Assembly (NCBI RefSeq): GCF_008124615.1
Contig: NZ_VNIB01000010.1
Span: 57,053 to 121,052 of the forward strand
Length of the DNA: 64,000 nucleotides
DNA from: Geothermobacter ehrlichii
GTDB lineage: Bacteria; Desulfobacterota; Desulfuromonadia; Desulfuromonadales; Geothermobacteraceae
Reading direction: 5' to 3'
Shown here: one piece after another, positions 8,639 to 17,711 of the stretch
How the letters are laid out: every line of letters starts with the position of its first letter
Position numbering within the stretch: position 1 is the stretch's first letter
Position numbers and translations under genes: made by a program
The notes under the pieces: model-generated
Told to the model about the DNA's origin: nothing
What the model saw: only the letters and a program-made list of their open reading frames with translations
Database searches by the model: none

Positions 8639-8666
8639 ATCATAGCCCTTCACCCGGTCGATGCAA
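8639..8666 (-). promoter_or_regulatory. Promoter of the cytochrome gene overlapped by a palindrome
   Basis: On the minus strand TTGCAT (8661-8666) and TATGAT (8639-8644) are 16 bases apart. The inverted repeat GGTGAGGGCTAT / ATAGCCCTTCACC spans 8629-8654 and covers the -10 element, as a repressor operator would. Confidence 0.55.
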
Positions 8667-8686
8667 AGAGGCGGACGGGAAAAATG

Positions 8687-8715
8687 TTGCCAAGGTTCGG
8701 CGGCAGCGCTAGGCT
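8687..8715 (+). promoter_or_regulatory. Possible sigma70 promoter of the DAHP synthase gene
   Basis: TTGCCA (8687-8692) and TAGGCT (8710-8715) are separated by 17 bases, about 65 bases before the start codon. The -35 is good and the -10 weak. Confidence 0.4.
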
Positions 8716-8781
8716 AACCTGATATCCGTCCATTCGTTGTCGCCGGTGCCGGACGGACGAACCCATCCGAGGAGACCGACC

Positions 8782-9786
8782 ATGCTGATCGTCATGCATC
8801 ACAGCGCCACCAGCGAGCAGATCGAACGGGTGATCGCCGAGATCGAGGCCATGGGGCTGAAGGCCGAGCCGATTCCCGGCTCGCTGCGCACCGCCATTGG
8901 CGTGCTGGGCAACCAGGGTTATGTCGACGACACCACTATCCGCAACCTGCCCGGTGTGCGCGAAACCATCCATGTCAGCAAGCCCTACAAGCTGGTGTCG
9001 CGCGATTTCCATCCGCAGTCGACCCTGGTCGAGGTCGGCGGCGCAGTTTTCGGCGACGGCCACCCGCCGGTCATCATCGCCGGCCCCTGTTCGATCGAGA
9101 GCGAGGAGCAGATGCTGATGGCCGCCCGGCAGGTTTCCGCTGCCGGAGCGCACATGCTGCGCGGCGGGGCGTTCAAGCCGCGCACCGGACCGCACAGCTT
9201 TCAGGGGCTCGGCGTCGAGGGACTGAAGTATCTGCGTCAGGCGGGGAATGCCGTCGGCTTGCCGGTGGTGACCGAGGTGATGCGCATCGAACAGCTGCCG
9301 GTGGTCTGTGAATACGCCGACATGCTGCAGATCGGCGCCCGCAACATGCAGAACTTCGATCTGCTCAAGGAGGTCGGCAAGACCGGGTATCCGGTTCTGC
9401 TCAAGCGGGGCATGAGCGCCACCATCGAGGAGTTTCTTGCCGCCGCAGAGTACATTCTCGCCGAGGGGAACGACAGGGTCGTTCTCTGCGAGCGGGGCAT
9501 CCGTACCTTCGAGCGGGCGACCCGCAACACCCTCGATCTGTCGGTGGTGCCGCTGATCCGCGAGATGAGCCACCTGCCGATCATCGTCGATCCGAGCCAC
9601 GCCACCGGCAAGCGGGCGCTGGTGCCGATCATGGGCAAGGCGGCGCTGGTGGCCGGGGCCCACGGCCTGATGATCGAGGTCCATCCCGATCCGGCCCGCG
9701 CCCTGTGCGACGGCGCCCAGAGTCTCGACACCGACGGGTTCGGCGCCCTGATGGCGGAGTTGCAGAGGCTTCAGGCGGTGCTCTGA
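8782..9786 (+). CDS. aroF: 3-deoxy-7-phosphoheptulonate synthase (DAHP synthase)
   Basis: A 334-residue enzyme joining phosphoenolpyruvate and erythrose-4-phosphate to DAHP, the first step of the shikimate pathway. It has a ~70-residue ferredoxin-like N-terminal regulatory domain ([17 protein letters not shown]...), as in the Thermotoga/Bacillus type I-beta enzymes. The catalytic barrel follows, with [36 protein letters not shown] and [14 protein letters not shown] 8782 has GGAG at good spacing. The last 16 bases overlap the convergent phosphoesterase gene. Feedback by aromatic amino acids is likely from the domain layout but its specificity cannot be read. Confidence 0.93.
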   Translation: MLIVMHHSATSEQIERVIAEIEAMGLKAEPIPGSLRTAIGVLGNQGYVDDTTIRNLPGVRETIHVSKPYKLVSRDFHPQSTLVEVGGAVFGDGHPPVIIAGPCSIESEEQMLMAARQVSAAGAHMLRGGAFKPRTGPHSFQGLGVEGLKYLRQAGNAVGLPVVTEVMRIEQLPVVCEYADMLQIGARNMQNFDLLKEVGKTGYPVLLKRGMSATIEEFLAAAEYILAEGNDRVVLCERGIRTFERATRNTLDLSVVPLIREMSHLPIIVDPSHATGKRALVPIMGKAALVAGAHGLMIEVHPDPARALCDGAQSLDTDGFGALMAELQRLQAVL

Positions 9787-10643
9787 GACGGCGCCGTGCC
9801 GCGCAGTTCGATCAGGGTCAGTTCCGGCCGGCAGTTGATGCGCAGCGGCAGCACGCTGGCCCCCAGTCCTCGCGACACGTAGAGGGGCGTGTCGTGCAGG
9901 CCGACCCGGTAGTGGCCGGCGATGAAGCGGCCGCTGTACCTGGGAAGATAGAGCGGCGGCAGAAGCGGCACCCTGATCTGGCCGCCGTGGGTGTGTCCGC
10001 TGAGAATCAGCCCGATATCGGGGCCGAGCAGGCGGTGTTCGAAGGCGGGTACGTGCGACAGCAGCAGGTTGAAGGCCCGCCGGTCGGCCCTGTCGGCAAG
10101 GCGGCGCAGGCTGTCGGCGGTGGACGGGTAGTCGAGCCCGAGAATTCTCAGCCGGATTCCTCCCTTGAGAAAATCAGCGGCTTCGTCGATCAGCAGCCGC
10201 ACCCCCCGGGCCGCGAACTTGCGGCGCAGGTTGTCTCCTTCGAGGCGCGACCAGTATTCCCAGTTGCCCTGAACGGCGTAACTCTCGGCGATTCCCTGCA
10301 GCCGGGCGAGAAACTGCAGGACTTCCCTGATGTTGCGGCGTTCTTCCAGATAATCCCCAGTGTGGAGAATGAGATCTGGCCGCAGGCTGGCAATGCGGTC
10401 GACGACATGCCGGTGGAAATCGCCGAGCCTGCCGATGTGCAGGTCGGCCAGCTGGACCAGTCGCAGTTTCGCACCGCTTGGCAGCCGTTCGCTTTCGAGG
10501 ATCAGGGTTTCGACGGTGAGCAGGTTCGGTTCGAGAACCAGGCCGTCGACGGAGATCAGGCCGCCGAGCGCCAGCAGGCCGTTGCGCAGAAAGCGCCTTC
10601 TCTTTTTGTCGTGGGGAGCCGTGGTTTCGTTTCGTGCCTTCAT
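9771..10643 (-). CDS. Exported metallophosphoesterase (YkuE-like)
   Basis: A 290-residue calcineurin-like phosphoesterase. The metal-binding motifs occur in order: DLH (67-69), HTGDY (94-98), GNWEYW, LLSH and SGHTHGG. The N-terminus [17 protein letters not shown] (14-30) looks like a twin-arginine signal or a signal anchor, so the protein probably acts outside the cytoplasmic membrane. Relatives include YkuE, implicated in hydrolysing UDP-linked lipid precursors, but the substrate here is unknown. It is convergent with the DAHP synthase gene. Confidence 0.82.
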   Translation of the reverse strand: MKARNETTAPHDKKRRRFLRNGLLALGGLISVDGLVLEPNLLTVETLILESERLPSGAKLRLVQLADLHIGRLGDFHRHVVDRIASLRPDLILHTGDYLEERRNIREVLQFLARLQGIAESYAVQGNWEYWSRLEGDNLRRKFAARGVRLLIDEAADFLKGGIRLRILGLDYPSTADSLRRLADRADRRAFNLLLSHVPAFEHRLLGPDIGLILSGHTHGGQIRVPLLPPLYLPRYSGRFIAGHYRVGLHDTPLYVSRGLGASVLPLRINCRPELTLIELRGTAPSQSTA

Positions 10644-10685
10644 GATCGCTCAGTCTAACATGGCATTGAGACCTTGCCGCCCGGC

Positions 10686-10714
10686 TTGCGCCGGATGCCC
10701 TTCTTAGCTATAGT
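10686..10714 (+). promoter_or_regulatory. Sigma70-type promoter of the flavo-diiron gene
   Basis: TTGCGC (10686-10691) and TATAGT (10709-10714) have 17-base spacing and predict a leader of about 35 bases before ATG 10755. Confidence 0.55.
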
Positions 10715-10754
10715 TGACCGGGTTTGTCGTTCATTCGCAAGGAGATTGTTCATC

Positions 10755-11951
10755 ATGGAGCGAAGTGTTGCAGTCTGTAACGGTGTTGACTGGGTCGGTG
10801 TCCGCCATCCCGATCTGAAGGTTTTCGACGATCTCTTCCCGACCCATAACGGGACCACCTACAATGCCTACCTGGTGCGCGGCAGCGAAAAGACCGCGCT
10901 GATCGACACCGTCAAGGCCCCCTTCCGCGACGAGTTTCTGAGCAAGGTCGGCGAGCACCTGCCGCCGGAAAAGGTCGACATCGTGGTGGTCAACCATACC
11001 GAACCGGATCATTCCGGTGCCGTGGCTGCCCTGATCGAGCGCAACCCCGATATCGTGGTCTACTGCACCAAGGCGGCGGAGAACTTTCTTCGCCAGCTGC
11101 TCAACCGTCCCTTCAACAGCCATGTGGTCAGCGAGGGGGAGGAGGTCGATCTCGGCGGCAAGACCCTGCGCTTCATCCTCGCTCCCTATCTGCACTGGCC
11201 GGACACCATGTTCACCTACCTGGTGGAGGAGAAGGTGCTCTTCCCCTGCGACGCCTTCGGTGCCCACTACTGTCCGAACCGGCTGTTCGACGACGAAATC
11301 GCCGATTTTTCATACGATTTCTACTTCTATTTCGACTGCATCATGCGTCCCTTCAAGGACAAGATCCGCGATGCCGTGGCCAAGGTTGAGAAGCTGGAGA
11401 TCGACATGGTCTGTCCGTCGCACGGTCCCATCCGCCGGCGCGGCGGCCGGGACGTCATCGCCACCTACAGGCGCTGGGCGGCGCCGCCGCCGCAGGCCGA
11501 CCGGCCCAAGGCGTTGATGGCCGTGCTTTCCAGCCACGGCAATACCCGCGAAATGTCCGAGGTGATCGCCGAAGAGCTGGAGAGACAGGGGGTCGACGTT
11601 CAGACCTTCGCCATCTCCGGCATGCGCGACGACGACTACCGCAACGCCCTGGAAGAGGCCGATGTGCTGATTATCGGCACCCCGACAATCCAGCGCGACG
11701 CGCCACCGCATGTCTGGCATGCCCTGGCCCTGATCTCCTCGGTGACGCCCAAGGCCAAGCTGGCGGCCGTCTTCGGTTCCTACGGCTGGAGCGGAGAGGC
11801 GGTGAAGATGGTCGAGGACCGGCTCCGGGGGCTCAAGTACAAACTGGCGGCCGAGAGCATCTCCTTCCGCTTCGCGCCGACCGAGGAGAATCTGCAGACC
11901 TGCCGCAGGTTCGCCGAGCAGGTGGCGAGCACGGTTCTGTGCGAGGAATGA
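10755..11951 (+). CDS. fprA: Flavo-diiron protein (A-type, oxygen/NO reductase)
   Basis: A 398-residue cytosolic flavo-diiron protein. The N-terminal metallo-beta-lactamase-like domain (about 1-250) carries the diiron ligand motif HTEPDH at 81-86 and further ligands in the DAFGAH and CPSHGP segments. The C-terminal flavodoxin domain (about 255-398) begins KALMAVLSSHGNTREM and binds FMN. Such proteins reduce oxygen to water or nitric oxide to nitrous oxide and protect strict anaerobes. No rubredoxin is fused or adjacent, so the electron donor is encoded elsewhere. ATG 10755 follows AAGGAG. It is a single-gene unit with its own promoter and terminator. Confidence 0.93.
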   Translation: MERSVAVCNGVDWVGVRHPDLKVFDDLFPTHNGTTYNAYLVRGSEKTALIDTVKAPFRDEFLSKVGEHLPPEKVDIVVVNHTEPDHSGAVAALIERNPDIVVYCTKAAENFLRQLLNRPFNSHVVSEGEEVDLGGKTLRFILAPYLHWPDTMFTYLVEEKVLFPCDAFGAHYCPNRLFDDEIADFSYDFYFYFDCIMRPFKDKIRDAVAKVEKLEIDMVCPSHGPIRRRGGRDVIATYRRWAAPPPQADRPKALMAVLSSHGNTREMSEVIAEELERQGVDVQTFAISGMRDDDYRNALEEADVLIIGTPTIQRDAPPHVWHALALISSVTPKAKLAAVFGSYGWSGEAVKMVEDRLRGLKYKLAAESISFRFAPTEENLQTCRRFAEQVASTVLCEE

Positions 11952-12041
11952 CAGACGCCTCCCAAGACATTCGCTGACAGTTTCAGTCGCTCGCTGAAGC
12001 GATTGCAGATTCTCGACAAAGCAGACCTGTTTCAAACGCCT

Positions 12042-12075
12042 GGGGCCGTTCTACCGTGGAGCGGCCCTTGTTTTG
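12042..12075 (+). terminator. Terminator downstream of the flavo-diiron gene
   Basis: GGGCCGTTC and GAGCGGCCC form a nearly perfect 9-bp stem followed by TTGTTTTG on the plus strand. It may also serve the convergent gene. Confidence 0.65.
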
Positions 12076-12081
12076 TGGTGC

Positions 12082-12483
12082 TCAGTTCCCGGCGAGAAAA
12101 TCCCCGGACGGGATGCGCTCCAGCCCGGCGACGGGCCGGTTGTAGACATAGACCCACGCCCTGAGTGAACGGCCGGCGGCGCCCTGCACCCTGTGCAGTT
12201 CGCGGACGTATTCGGTCGGTTCCGGAAAGCCGGGACCACATTCCTCGTACTGATCGAGCAGCGGCAGCAGCCGTTCCGGCTCTTTCAGCCGCCAGATTTC
12301 GCCAATAACCCTTTCATGCGGATAGACGGATGGAATGGCTCCCGGGTAGTCGGCGACCCGGTAGAGCCGTCCCTGCCAGCTGGCCGGGCCCAGGCAGACG
12401 GCCAGTTCCGTCAGCAGGCGGTGCATGGGATGCCCGGCGTCGCGGCGCAGGGTGCCGTAGACGAACAGGGTGTCGATGGTCAT
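12082..12483 (-). CDS. Gamma-glutamylcyclotransferase-family protein
   Basis: A 133-residue protein of the AIG2/YtfP cyclotransferase-like fold. The signature LFVYGTLRRDAGHP is near the N-terminus, and the GEIWRL and LDQYEECG segments carry the usual catalytic acidic residue. Family members release 5-oxoproline from gamma-glutamyl compounds, but many small bacterial members have no proven activity. ATG 12483 is chosen because the signature begins about 6 residues after it; the longer frame to 12594 has no family match. Confidence 0.8.
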   Translation of the reverse strand: MTIDTLFVYGTLRRDAGHPMHRLLTELAVCLGPASWQGRLYRVADYPGAIPSVYPHERVIGEIWRLKEPERLLPLLDQYEECGPGFPEPTEYVRELHRVQGAAGRSLRAWVYVYNRPVAGLERIPSGDFLAGN

Positions 12484-12630
12484 GGCATTTTCCGTTCGTG
12501 GTCGCTGTGGCTTTCTGCCAGTCGTTTGCTGCTTGCGAATTGGTTCGCTGAGAAGGTGACTTTCCAATCCTGGCGGCGAAGGTCCGGAATGCAAAGACGG
12601 TCAGCGAACTTCCCCGGAGGGGCCATCCCG

Positions 12631-13704
12631 TCAGGTTGCCGGCGAAAGCCCGGTTGTCGCATCGTGCGACCCGTGTTTCGGAAAGCCGACCATCTGCCGT
12701 TTTTCTTCGTCCCAGAGTTTCAGGCGAAAGCAGGCCAGGCTCTGCCGCAGGGTGAGCGGCTCGATGGCGCGCAGTTGCGGAATCGTGTCAAAGCAGCTTT
12801 TCAGTCGATAGTTCGGAATGGTTGGATTCAGGTGATGAATGTGGTGATAGCCGATGCTGCCTGAAAACCAGCGCAGAATCGCCGGCAACTGTAAGAAGGA
12901 GCTCCCCTCCAGGGCGGCGCGCAGCGGATCCCATTCAGGCGTGCGCGCCCAGTAGCCGCCGGGGAACTGGTGCTGGACGAAGAAGAGACTGATGCCGGCC
13001 GCTCCGGCCGTCCAAAGCACCGGGATCTGGATTGCCAGGTAGGTTTTCAGGCTGATGGTTTTGTAGGCCAGCAGGGCGATGGCGACAAGCGCCAGGTTGG
13101 TGAAGATGACGCTTGCTCGTTCCTGGCGGCGGACCTGTCGCGAGGGAAAGCGCTGTCCGAGAATGAAATTGAACAGGGCGCCCAGGCCGACGACGACCAG
13201 GGGATGACGGTAGAGGCGGTACAGCAGGCGGGTTCGCCGGGGGGCAGCGAGATACTCCTTCAGGGTCATAGTCCAGATGTCGCCGAAGCCGCGCGAGTCG
13301 AGGTTGGCGTAGGTGGCATGGTGGCGCAGGTGACTGAAGCGCCAGTCCTCGAACGAGGTGAAGACCAGAATGCCGAACAGATGACCGAAAAAGCTGTTGG
13401 CGCGCCTGCTTTGAAACAGCGAACCGTGCACGCAATCGTGAAACAGAATGAACAGCCTCACCAGAAACGCTGCTGCCAGCAGAATAAGCGGCACAATCAG
13501 CACCAAAGGGGCGTCCCGCTCGATGGCCCGCACCAGCAGATACCAGAGTCCGGCGTAAGGAATCAGGGTGTTTGCCACCTGCCAGGCGGCAATGCGGTCG
13601 TCGCGCCGGCGAAACGGCGCCAGTTTTTTGTACCAGTCGGGCCAGACGGGCGCCTTTTTGGCCTGTGGTTCCTTTGCGCTGACAGCAACCGATGATTTTT
13701 CCAT
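12631..13704 (-). CDS. Membrane fatty-acid desaturase
   Basis: A 357-residue integral-membrane di-iron desaturase. It has the three histidine clusters HDCVH (89-93), HLRHH (125-129) and HHIHH (287-291), and hydrophobic segments at about 45-85 and 200-245. The spacing fits the omega-6/delta-12-type acyl-lipid desaturases. It should introduce a double bond into membrane fatty acids using oxygen, which is notable beside otherwise anaerobic genes. ATG 13704 has GAGAGG 8 bases upstream; a GTG three codons earlier is the alternative. The palindrome CGACCGGTCG at 13757-13766 in the upstream region looks like a TetR-type operator. Confidence 0.88.
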   Translation of the reverse strand: MEKSSVAVSAKEPQAKKAPVWPDWYKKLAPFRRRDDRIAAWQVANTLIPYAGLWYLLVRAIERDAPLVLIVPLILLAAAFLVRLFILFHDCVHGSLFQSRRANSFFGHLFGILVFTSFEDWRFSHLRHHATYANLDSRGFGDIWTMTLKEYLAAPRRTRLLYRLYRHPLVVVGLGALFNFILGQRFPSRQVRRQERASVIFTNLALVAIALLAYKTISLKTYLAIQIPVLWTAGAAGISLFFVQHQFPGGYWARTPEWDPLRAALEGSSFLQLPAILRWFSGSIGYHHIHHLNPTIPNYRLKSCFDTIPQLRAIEPLTLRQSLACFRLKLWDEEKRQMVGFPKHGSHDATTGLSPAT

Positions 13705-13756
13705 TGGTTGCACCTCTCAGTCTGACATTCTCACTTCTCACTACCGACTATTTTAT

Positions 13757-13766
13757 CGACCGGTCG
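13757..13766. promoter_or_regulatory. TetR-type operator-like palindrome upstream of the desaturase gene
   Basis: CGACCGGTCG is a perfect 10-bp palindrome about 55 bases before the desaturase start. On the minus strand it lies next to TAAAAT, a possible -10 element. Operators with the core GACCGGTC are common for TetR-family lipid regulators. Confidence 0.4.
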
Positions 13767-13930
13767 GCAAAGAGCAAAGGGGCAGGCCAGGACAGTATCC
13801 CAGTTTTCTGGGGACGATCGGGACAGCAAGGGGGCTGTCCGTCGCCAGGACGCTTGGCCTCTTTTGGTTGAGCAGGGCATGATCGACCGGCGTTGCCGCA
13901 ATAGGGACGGCAGGAGGCGGAAAGCCAGAA

Positions 13931-13964
13931 CAGAAGAGGGTGCTCTGTGCGGCACCCCCTTCTG
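13931..13964 (-). terminator. Terminator of the large lipoprotein gene
   Basis: CAGAAGAGGGTGC and GCACCCCCTTCTG form a long stem with one bulge directly downstream of the minus-strand gene, followed on that strand by TTCTGG. Confidence 0.55.
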
Positions 13965-13991
13965 TTGCCTGAAAATAGCCGTCGGTGTCTG

Positions 13992-16565
13992 CTACTGCAC
14001 CGCTTCACCCTCGACGTATTTGACGCTCAGACCGCTCGGCGGCGTGCCGATAGAGGGAGCCGCCGGCAGGACCAGGCTGCTCAGGTCCAGGGCTGCGGCC
14101 GGAGCCAGATCCGGCGCATTGGCCGGGGCACTGATGGTCGGCAGAATGACGCCGATCTCGATCGGCTTGACGAAATAGTTGGCACTGCCGCTGGTCAGCT
14201 CGGTGCCGGCCGGCAGGTTGACGATCTTGCTGGCCAGCTCCTGGGTCAGCTCGAAATGGTTTTTCTCCAGCTCCCAGCGCATGTCCGGCAGGCCGTGCAT
14301 CCAGCCGTCGAATTCGAGGGAGAAGTTGATCGGGGTGCCGTTGACACTCAGGGTGACCGGGTCGAAGCGCAGCGGATCGTCGAGATAGAGGTAGTTGCCG
14401 CTTCCGTCGACCAGGTAGGTGACCGCGCCCCAGCCGCCGGCCTGCGGATCGGCGTATTCCCAGTTGAACTGCATGTTCAGGGCAATATCGTCACTCGGGT
14501 CGCTGCTGGTGCCGTTGTCGTCGTAGGCCATCAGCCCCCATTGCCCGACAGTGACCGCGCTGCTGTCACTGCTGTCGCGCAGCAGCATGTTGGCCGGGTC
14601 AAAGACATAGCGGCTGCGGTTGGTCGGGTCGTCCCAGGGGTAGGCGAAGTAGCTGATGCCGCTGAGCAGGGTGGCTGCGTTGTCAGGGGTGACCACCAGC
14701 TGCTGTTCCATCTGCACCTGGTAGTCGTTTGCCGTGCCGTTGGCTGCGATCCGCCGGACGACGAAGTTGACCCCACGGTTGTTGACGTAGTACTCCCGGT
14801 CGAGGGGGAAGTCGAAGGGGCCGAGGTTGGTCTGGGCAAAGGTCGGGGTCCAGGTCTGCTGATCGAAGCTGACCAGGTCTTTCTCTTCCCAGCCGCTGGC
14901 TCCGCCGGTAAAGTCCCCGGTGTACTCGATGTAGACCGAGCCGCCCATCCAGACGTTGAGGCGGTCCTGGTCGGCCGGGACAAAGGCCATCCCCTTGTTG
15001 CCCATGTTGTCCGTTTCGAAGAAGCCGCTGCCGTCGTACATCAGCATTGTGCTGCTGTTGGTGCCCATGTCCCAGTAGTTGATACTGACTTCCTTGCGCC
15101 CGGCCGGGTCCGGAATCAGGGAGGCGAGTCCCTGGGTGAAGTCGCTGCAGCTTTCGCCGCCCATGCCGTTGTTGGCCTGGGGATCCCAGAGGCATTTGTT
15201 CCAGCGATTGTTGGTGGCATCGAAGACCAGGTCGAAGCTGTCACCGATCCAGATCTCCACCGGGATGCCGGCAATCTGGCTGATATCGGCACTGCTGAGC
15301 AGGCGTTTTGTAAGGGTACCGTTGAAGGTCCTGGTGGTGTAGTTTTTCCCGCTGGTCTGGCCGCTGTAGTCTTCCCGGGTGACGGTGGTGCCGTCGGGGA
15401 GCAGGCCGTTCGGGCTCCAGAGCTGGTGGTGTCCCTGCCAGGCGCCGTAGAAGCCATACTGCCGGTTGCCGTTGCTGTCGGTATAGGTTACCGGAAAACC
15501 GAAATTGCGGTTTTTTTCCACATTGGCCCCGCTGGTGCCGTCGAACACCCCGTACCGATAGGCGATTTCGACCGGATTGCTGCGGTCCTTGTACTTGGTG
15601 ACGACGTTGTTGCCAGTATCGGTCATCTGCAGGGCCAGGGTGCTGGAATCATAGGCATAGGTGACCGGCGAAGCCGGCAGGGTGAAGCTGCCGCTGCCAT
15701 CGTAGCAGGGACTGTCCTCTGTGCCCGGATCATAGTTCCAGCAGTAGCTCCAGTCGCTGATTTCGGCCTTGCCGTAGCCGCTGCCGCTGCCCTTGTGCAT
15801 GATCGCTCTGGTCGAGGCCGTGAGGGTTATGGTGTTCGAGCCGCTCGGGCCGTCGAAGGTGTCGGTGTACGTCATGTTTTCGCTCAGCCGCAAGACCGTT
15901 TCGCCGCCGACCACATCAGCGTCGGCGTAAAAACGGCCCGGAGGCGTCTGACCGGTCAGCAGGGCGTTGATCGACCATTTGCCGTAGTCGAGGTAGCTGC
16001 CGTCGGCGGCCTGGTTGGGGGCCTGGTAGATTTTCACTTCCACCTCGACCGGGTCGCTGTCGCTGACGACCCAGACATGCACCAGGTTGACCTGTTGGCC
16101 GTTTTCGGTGGTCATCCGGGAGTCGACGATCCATTCCTCGAGGTCCTTGGTCGTCTTGCCGTCCCGTTCCTCGTACCAGGCAACCATGCACTTGTAGGGG
16201 CCGGCGCCGACATTGGCCGGATCGTCGTAGTGTGTCTGGGTCATGGCGTTGAGAATGGTCTCGATGATGCCGAACACTTCCAGGGTCGGTTCGTCGACGT
16301 AACGGGCGACCGGAGTCGTTTTGTAGTCCGAGTCGGCGGGCAGATCCGCCGCCGAGGTCGCCAGGGTGCGGATGCTTCCGGCCAGGCTCAGGGTGCCGGC
16401 CGAGTCTCCGGTCGACACGGCCGAAATTTCTGTCGGCAGGCCAATTCCGGAAGTCGTTACGCTGCTGGTTGTGGACGAGCCTCCTCCGCCACAGCCACTC
16501 AACAGGGTGCAGAGGGTCAAACCCAGGGACAATCCCAGAAATGTCATCGTGCGCAGGGTGTTCAT
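13992..16565 (-). CDS. Large lipoprotein of unknown function
   Basis: An 857-residue exported protein. Its N-terminus carries a signal peptide ending in the lipobox LLSGC (about residues 21-25), followed by a GGGGSSTTSS linker, so it should be lipidated and attached to a membrane. The rest is rich in Asp, Gly, Thr, Tyr and Trp with few charges in long runs, consistent with beta-rich extracellular domains. It has short acidic turns such as DDPANVG and DDNGTSSDPSDD. I recognise no domain. RBS GGAGG lies 6 bases before ATG 16565. The antisense strand is open across almost the whole gene, but only this strand has a signal peptide and lipobox. Its neighbours give no functional hint. Confidence 0.75.
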   Translation of the reverse strand: MNTLRTMTFLGLSLGLTLCTLLSGCGGGGSSTTSSVTTSGIGLPTEISAVSTGDSAGTLSLAGSIRTLATSAADLPADSDYKTTPVARYVDEPTLEVFGIIETILNAMTQTHYDDPANVGAGPYKCMVAWYEERDGKTTKDLEEWIVDSRMTTENGQQVNLVHVWVVSDSDPVEVEVKIYQAPNQAADGSYLDYGKWSINALLTGQTPPGRFYADADVVGGETVLRLSENMTYTDTFDGPSGSNTITLTASTRAIMHKGSGSGYGKAEISDWSYCWNYDPGTEDSPCYDGSGSFTLPASPVTYAYDSSTLALQMTDTGNNVVTKYKDRSNPVEIAYRYGVFDGTSGANVEKNRNFGFPVTYTDSNGNRQYGFYGAWQGHHQLWSPNGLLPDGTTVTREDYSGQTSGKNYTTRTFNGTLTKRLLSSADISQIAGIPVEIWIGDSFDLVFDATNNRWNKCLWDPQANNGMGGESCSDFTQGLASLIPDPAGRKEVSINYWDMGTNSSTMLMYDGSGFFETDNMGNKGMAFVPADQDRLNVWMGGSVYIEYTGDFTGGASGWEEKDLVSFDQQTWTPTFAQTNLGPFDFPLDREYYVNNRGVNFVVRRIAANGTANDYQVQMEQQLVVTPDNAATLLSGISYFAYPWDDPTNRSRYVFDPANMLLRDSSDSSAVTVGQWGLMAYDDNGTSSDPSDDIALNMQFNWEYADPQAGGWGAVTYLVDGSGNYLYLDDPLRFDPVTLSVNGTPINFSLEFDGWMHGLPDMRWELEKNHFELTQELASKIVNLPAGTELTSGSANYFVKPIEIGVILPTISAPANAPDLAPAAALDLSSLVLPAAPSIGTPPSGLSVKYVEGEAVQ

Positions 16566-17022
16566 GACCAGCCTCCGTTTCGATGATGCTTGCGAAGAGG
16601 TGTCGGTGGTTCGTTGTTTTTTGTTTGCCAGGAGGGATTGTCGGTGGCAGGTATCGATTGTTTCGGCTTATCGGCGTGGAGGCTTTAGGGGAATTTCAGG
16701 GGGAAGCAGCGTTGGCAAGGAGGGGCAGGAAGCCGATGGGGGTGCACTTGCAACTTGAATTTGCTCTGCGACAGATCAAGCCCTGCCGTGACAATCTGCT
16801 CGTCGGTTGCGCGTGTATGTTCACCTGGTGCCGGCTGGCCGACCTGCGTGCCGACGAGGAAATCGAATTCGTCGGCAGCCAGTGGGGAATCGCAGGCCGG
16901 AAACCGGCAGGGTACCGAAGAACTGCCGCTTGTCAAATGAATGGAAAGGGGGCTCTTTTGCGTTAACAGGCTTTTTTACCCTGCGGCAGGGTAGCTGATA
17001 AGTGTTATGTGTGACTTATGAC
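16566..17022. other. Intergenic region, no confident gene
   Basis: Short frames exist on both strands in these 457 bases but none has a ribosome-binding site with a recognisable product. A small hairpin TACCCTG-CGG-CAGGGTA at about 16977-16993 marks the transition to the AT-richer stretch that follows. Confidence 0.4.
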
Positions 17023-17442
17023 TTACTTATAGGCTGTAAAACCTTGTTTAATACTTCCTCGAACTGGACGAGAAAAGAAGGTTTTCTTTAACAAATCAAG
17101 TGACAATGGTTCACTACGATTCCATGGAAATAGGGAAACACAGCGCGCCATAGTGCAATAACCAAATATTACCTGCGCCCAAGTGCCTATGGTAGGGACC
17201 CAGTATATAAATTGCAGTGGCTTTGGTAGCGCAACGAGAAGAAGAATTAGATAAAAAAACCGCACTTGAATAGGAAAGGCAGTAATGCTACGCTCTCTAA
17301 TTACGAAGTGAAATAACTGAAATACAGTGAGTCCTATGGCAATAATAAATCCTGTCGGTTCGCCCAACACACCATATGTAAGCAGTCCTGCCGTTGCCAC
17401 CCAATACCACCAGCCGATATCTTTATACTCGATCATAAACAT
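17023..17442 (-). CDS. Hypothetical integral membrane protein
   Basis: A 139-residue protein with about three or four hydrophobic segments (residues ~10-30, ~30-48, ~60-78 and ~80-98) and a basic C-terminal tail. I recognise no family. GAGG precedes ATG 17442 by 8 bases. The DNA is clearly richer in A+T than the genes on either side and uses codons such as AAA, TTT and ATA freely, which suggests recent acquisition. No mobility gene is attached. Confidence 0.65.
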   Translation of the reverse strand: MFMIEYKDIGWWYWVATAGLLTYGVLGEPTGFIIAIGLTVFQLFHFVIRERSITAFPIQVRFFYLILLLVALPKPLQFIYWVPTIGTWAQVIFGYCTMARCVSLFPWNRSEPLSLDLLKKTFFSRPVRGSIKQGFTAYK

Positions 17443-17482
17443 ATAAATATCCTCAGTTTGAAATCACACATAGACAAAAGGT

Positions 17483-17626
17483 TCACGTAGAAAGTGACCT
17501 GTCTCCTTGTTGTCCGTGGATTGCGTGCTGAGCACGTAGAGCCACAGCTGTAGGCATAAGCAAATTTTCGAACGGAGACAGATCGCAAAAAAGTCTAGCA
17601 TAGCTTTTACCGGTTTGGATGTCCAT
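17483..17626 (-). CDS. Possible small protein or gene remnant
   Basis: A 47-codon frame starts MDIQTGKSYARLF after GGTGG and ends at 17483. It lies just upstream of the AT-richer membrane-protein gene and shares its base composition. The frame stays open further upstream across the junction with the GC-rich cyclodeaminase gene, so it may instead be the tail of a truncated gene. No family is recognised. Confidence 0.3.
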   Translation of the reverse strand: MDIQTGKSYARLFCDLSPFENLLMPTAVALRAQHAIHGQQGDRSLST

Positions 17627-17711
17627 AAGTCCACCAGGTGAACTCAAATGTACCACATGCTCAAGAATCTGAATACTCCGGGGGGACTGTTCCGGGAACT
17701 TAGCTCCGTCT

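Noticed and set aside
13947..16586. An 879-codon open frame on the plus strand
   Set aside because: It is antisense to the lipoprotein gene. Its product has no signal, domain or ribosome-binding site, while the minus strand has a signal peptide and lipobox.
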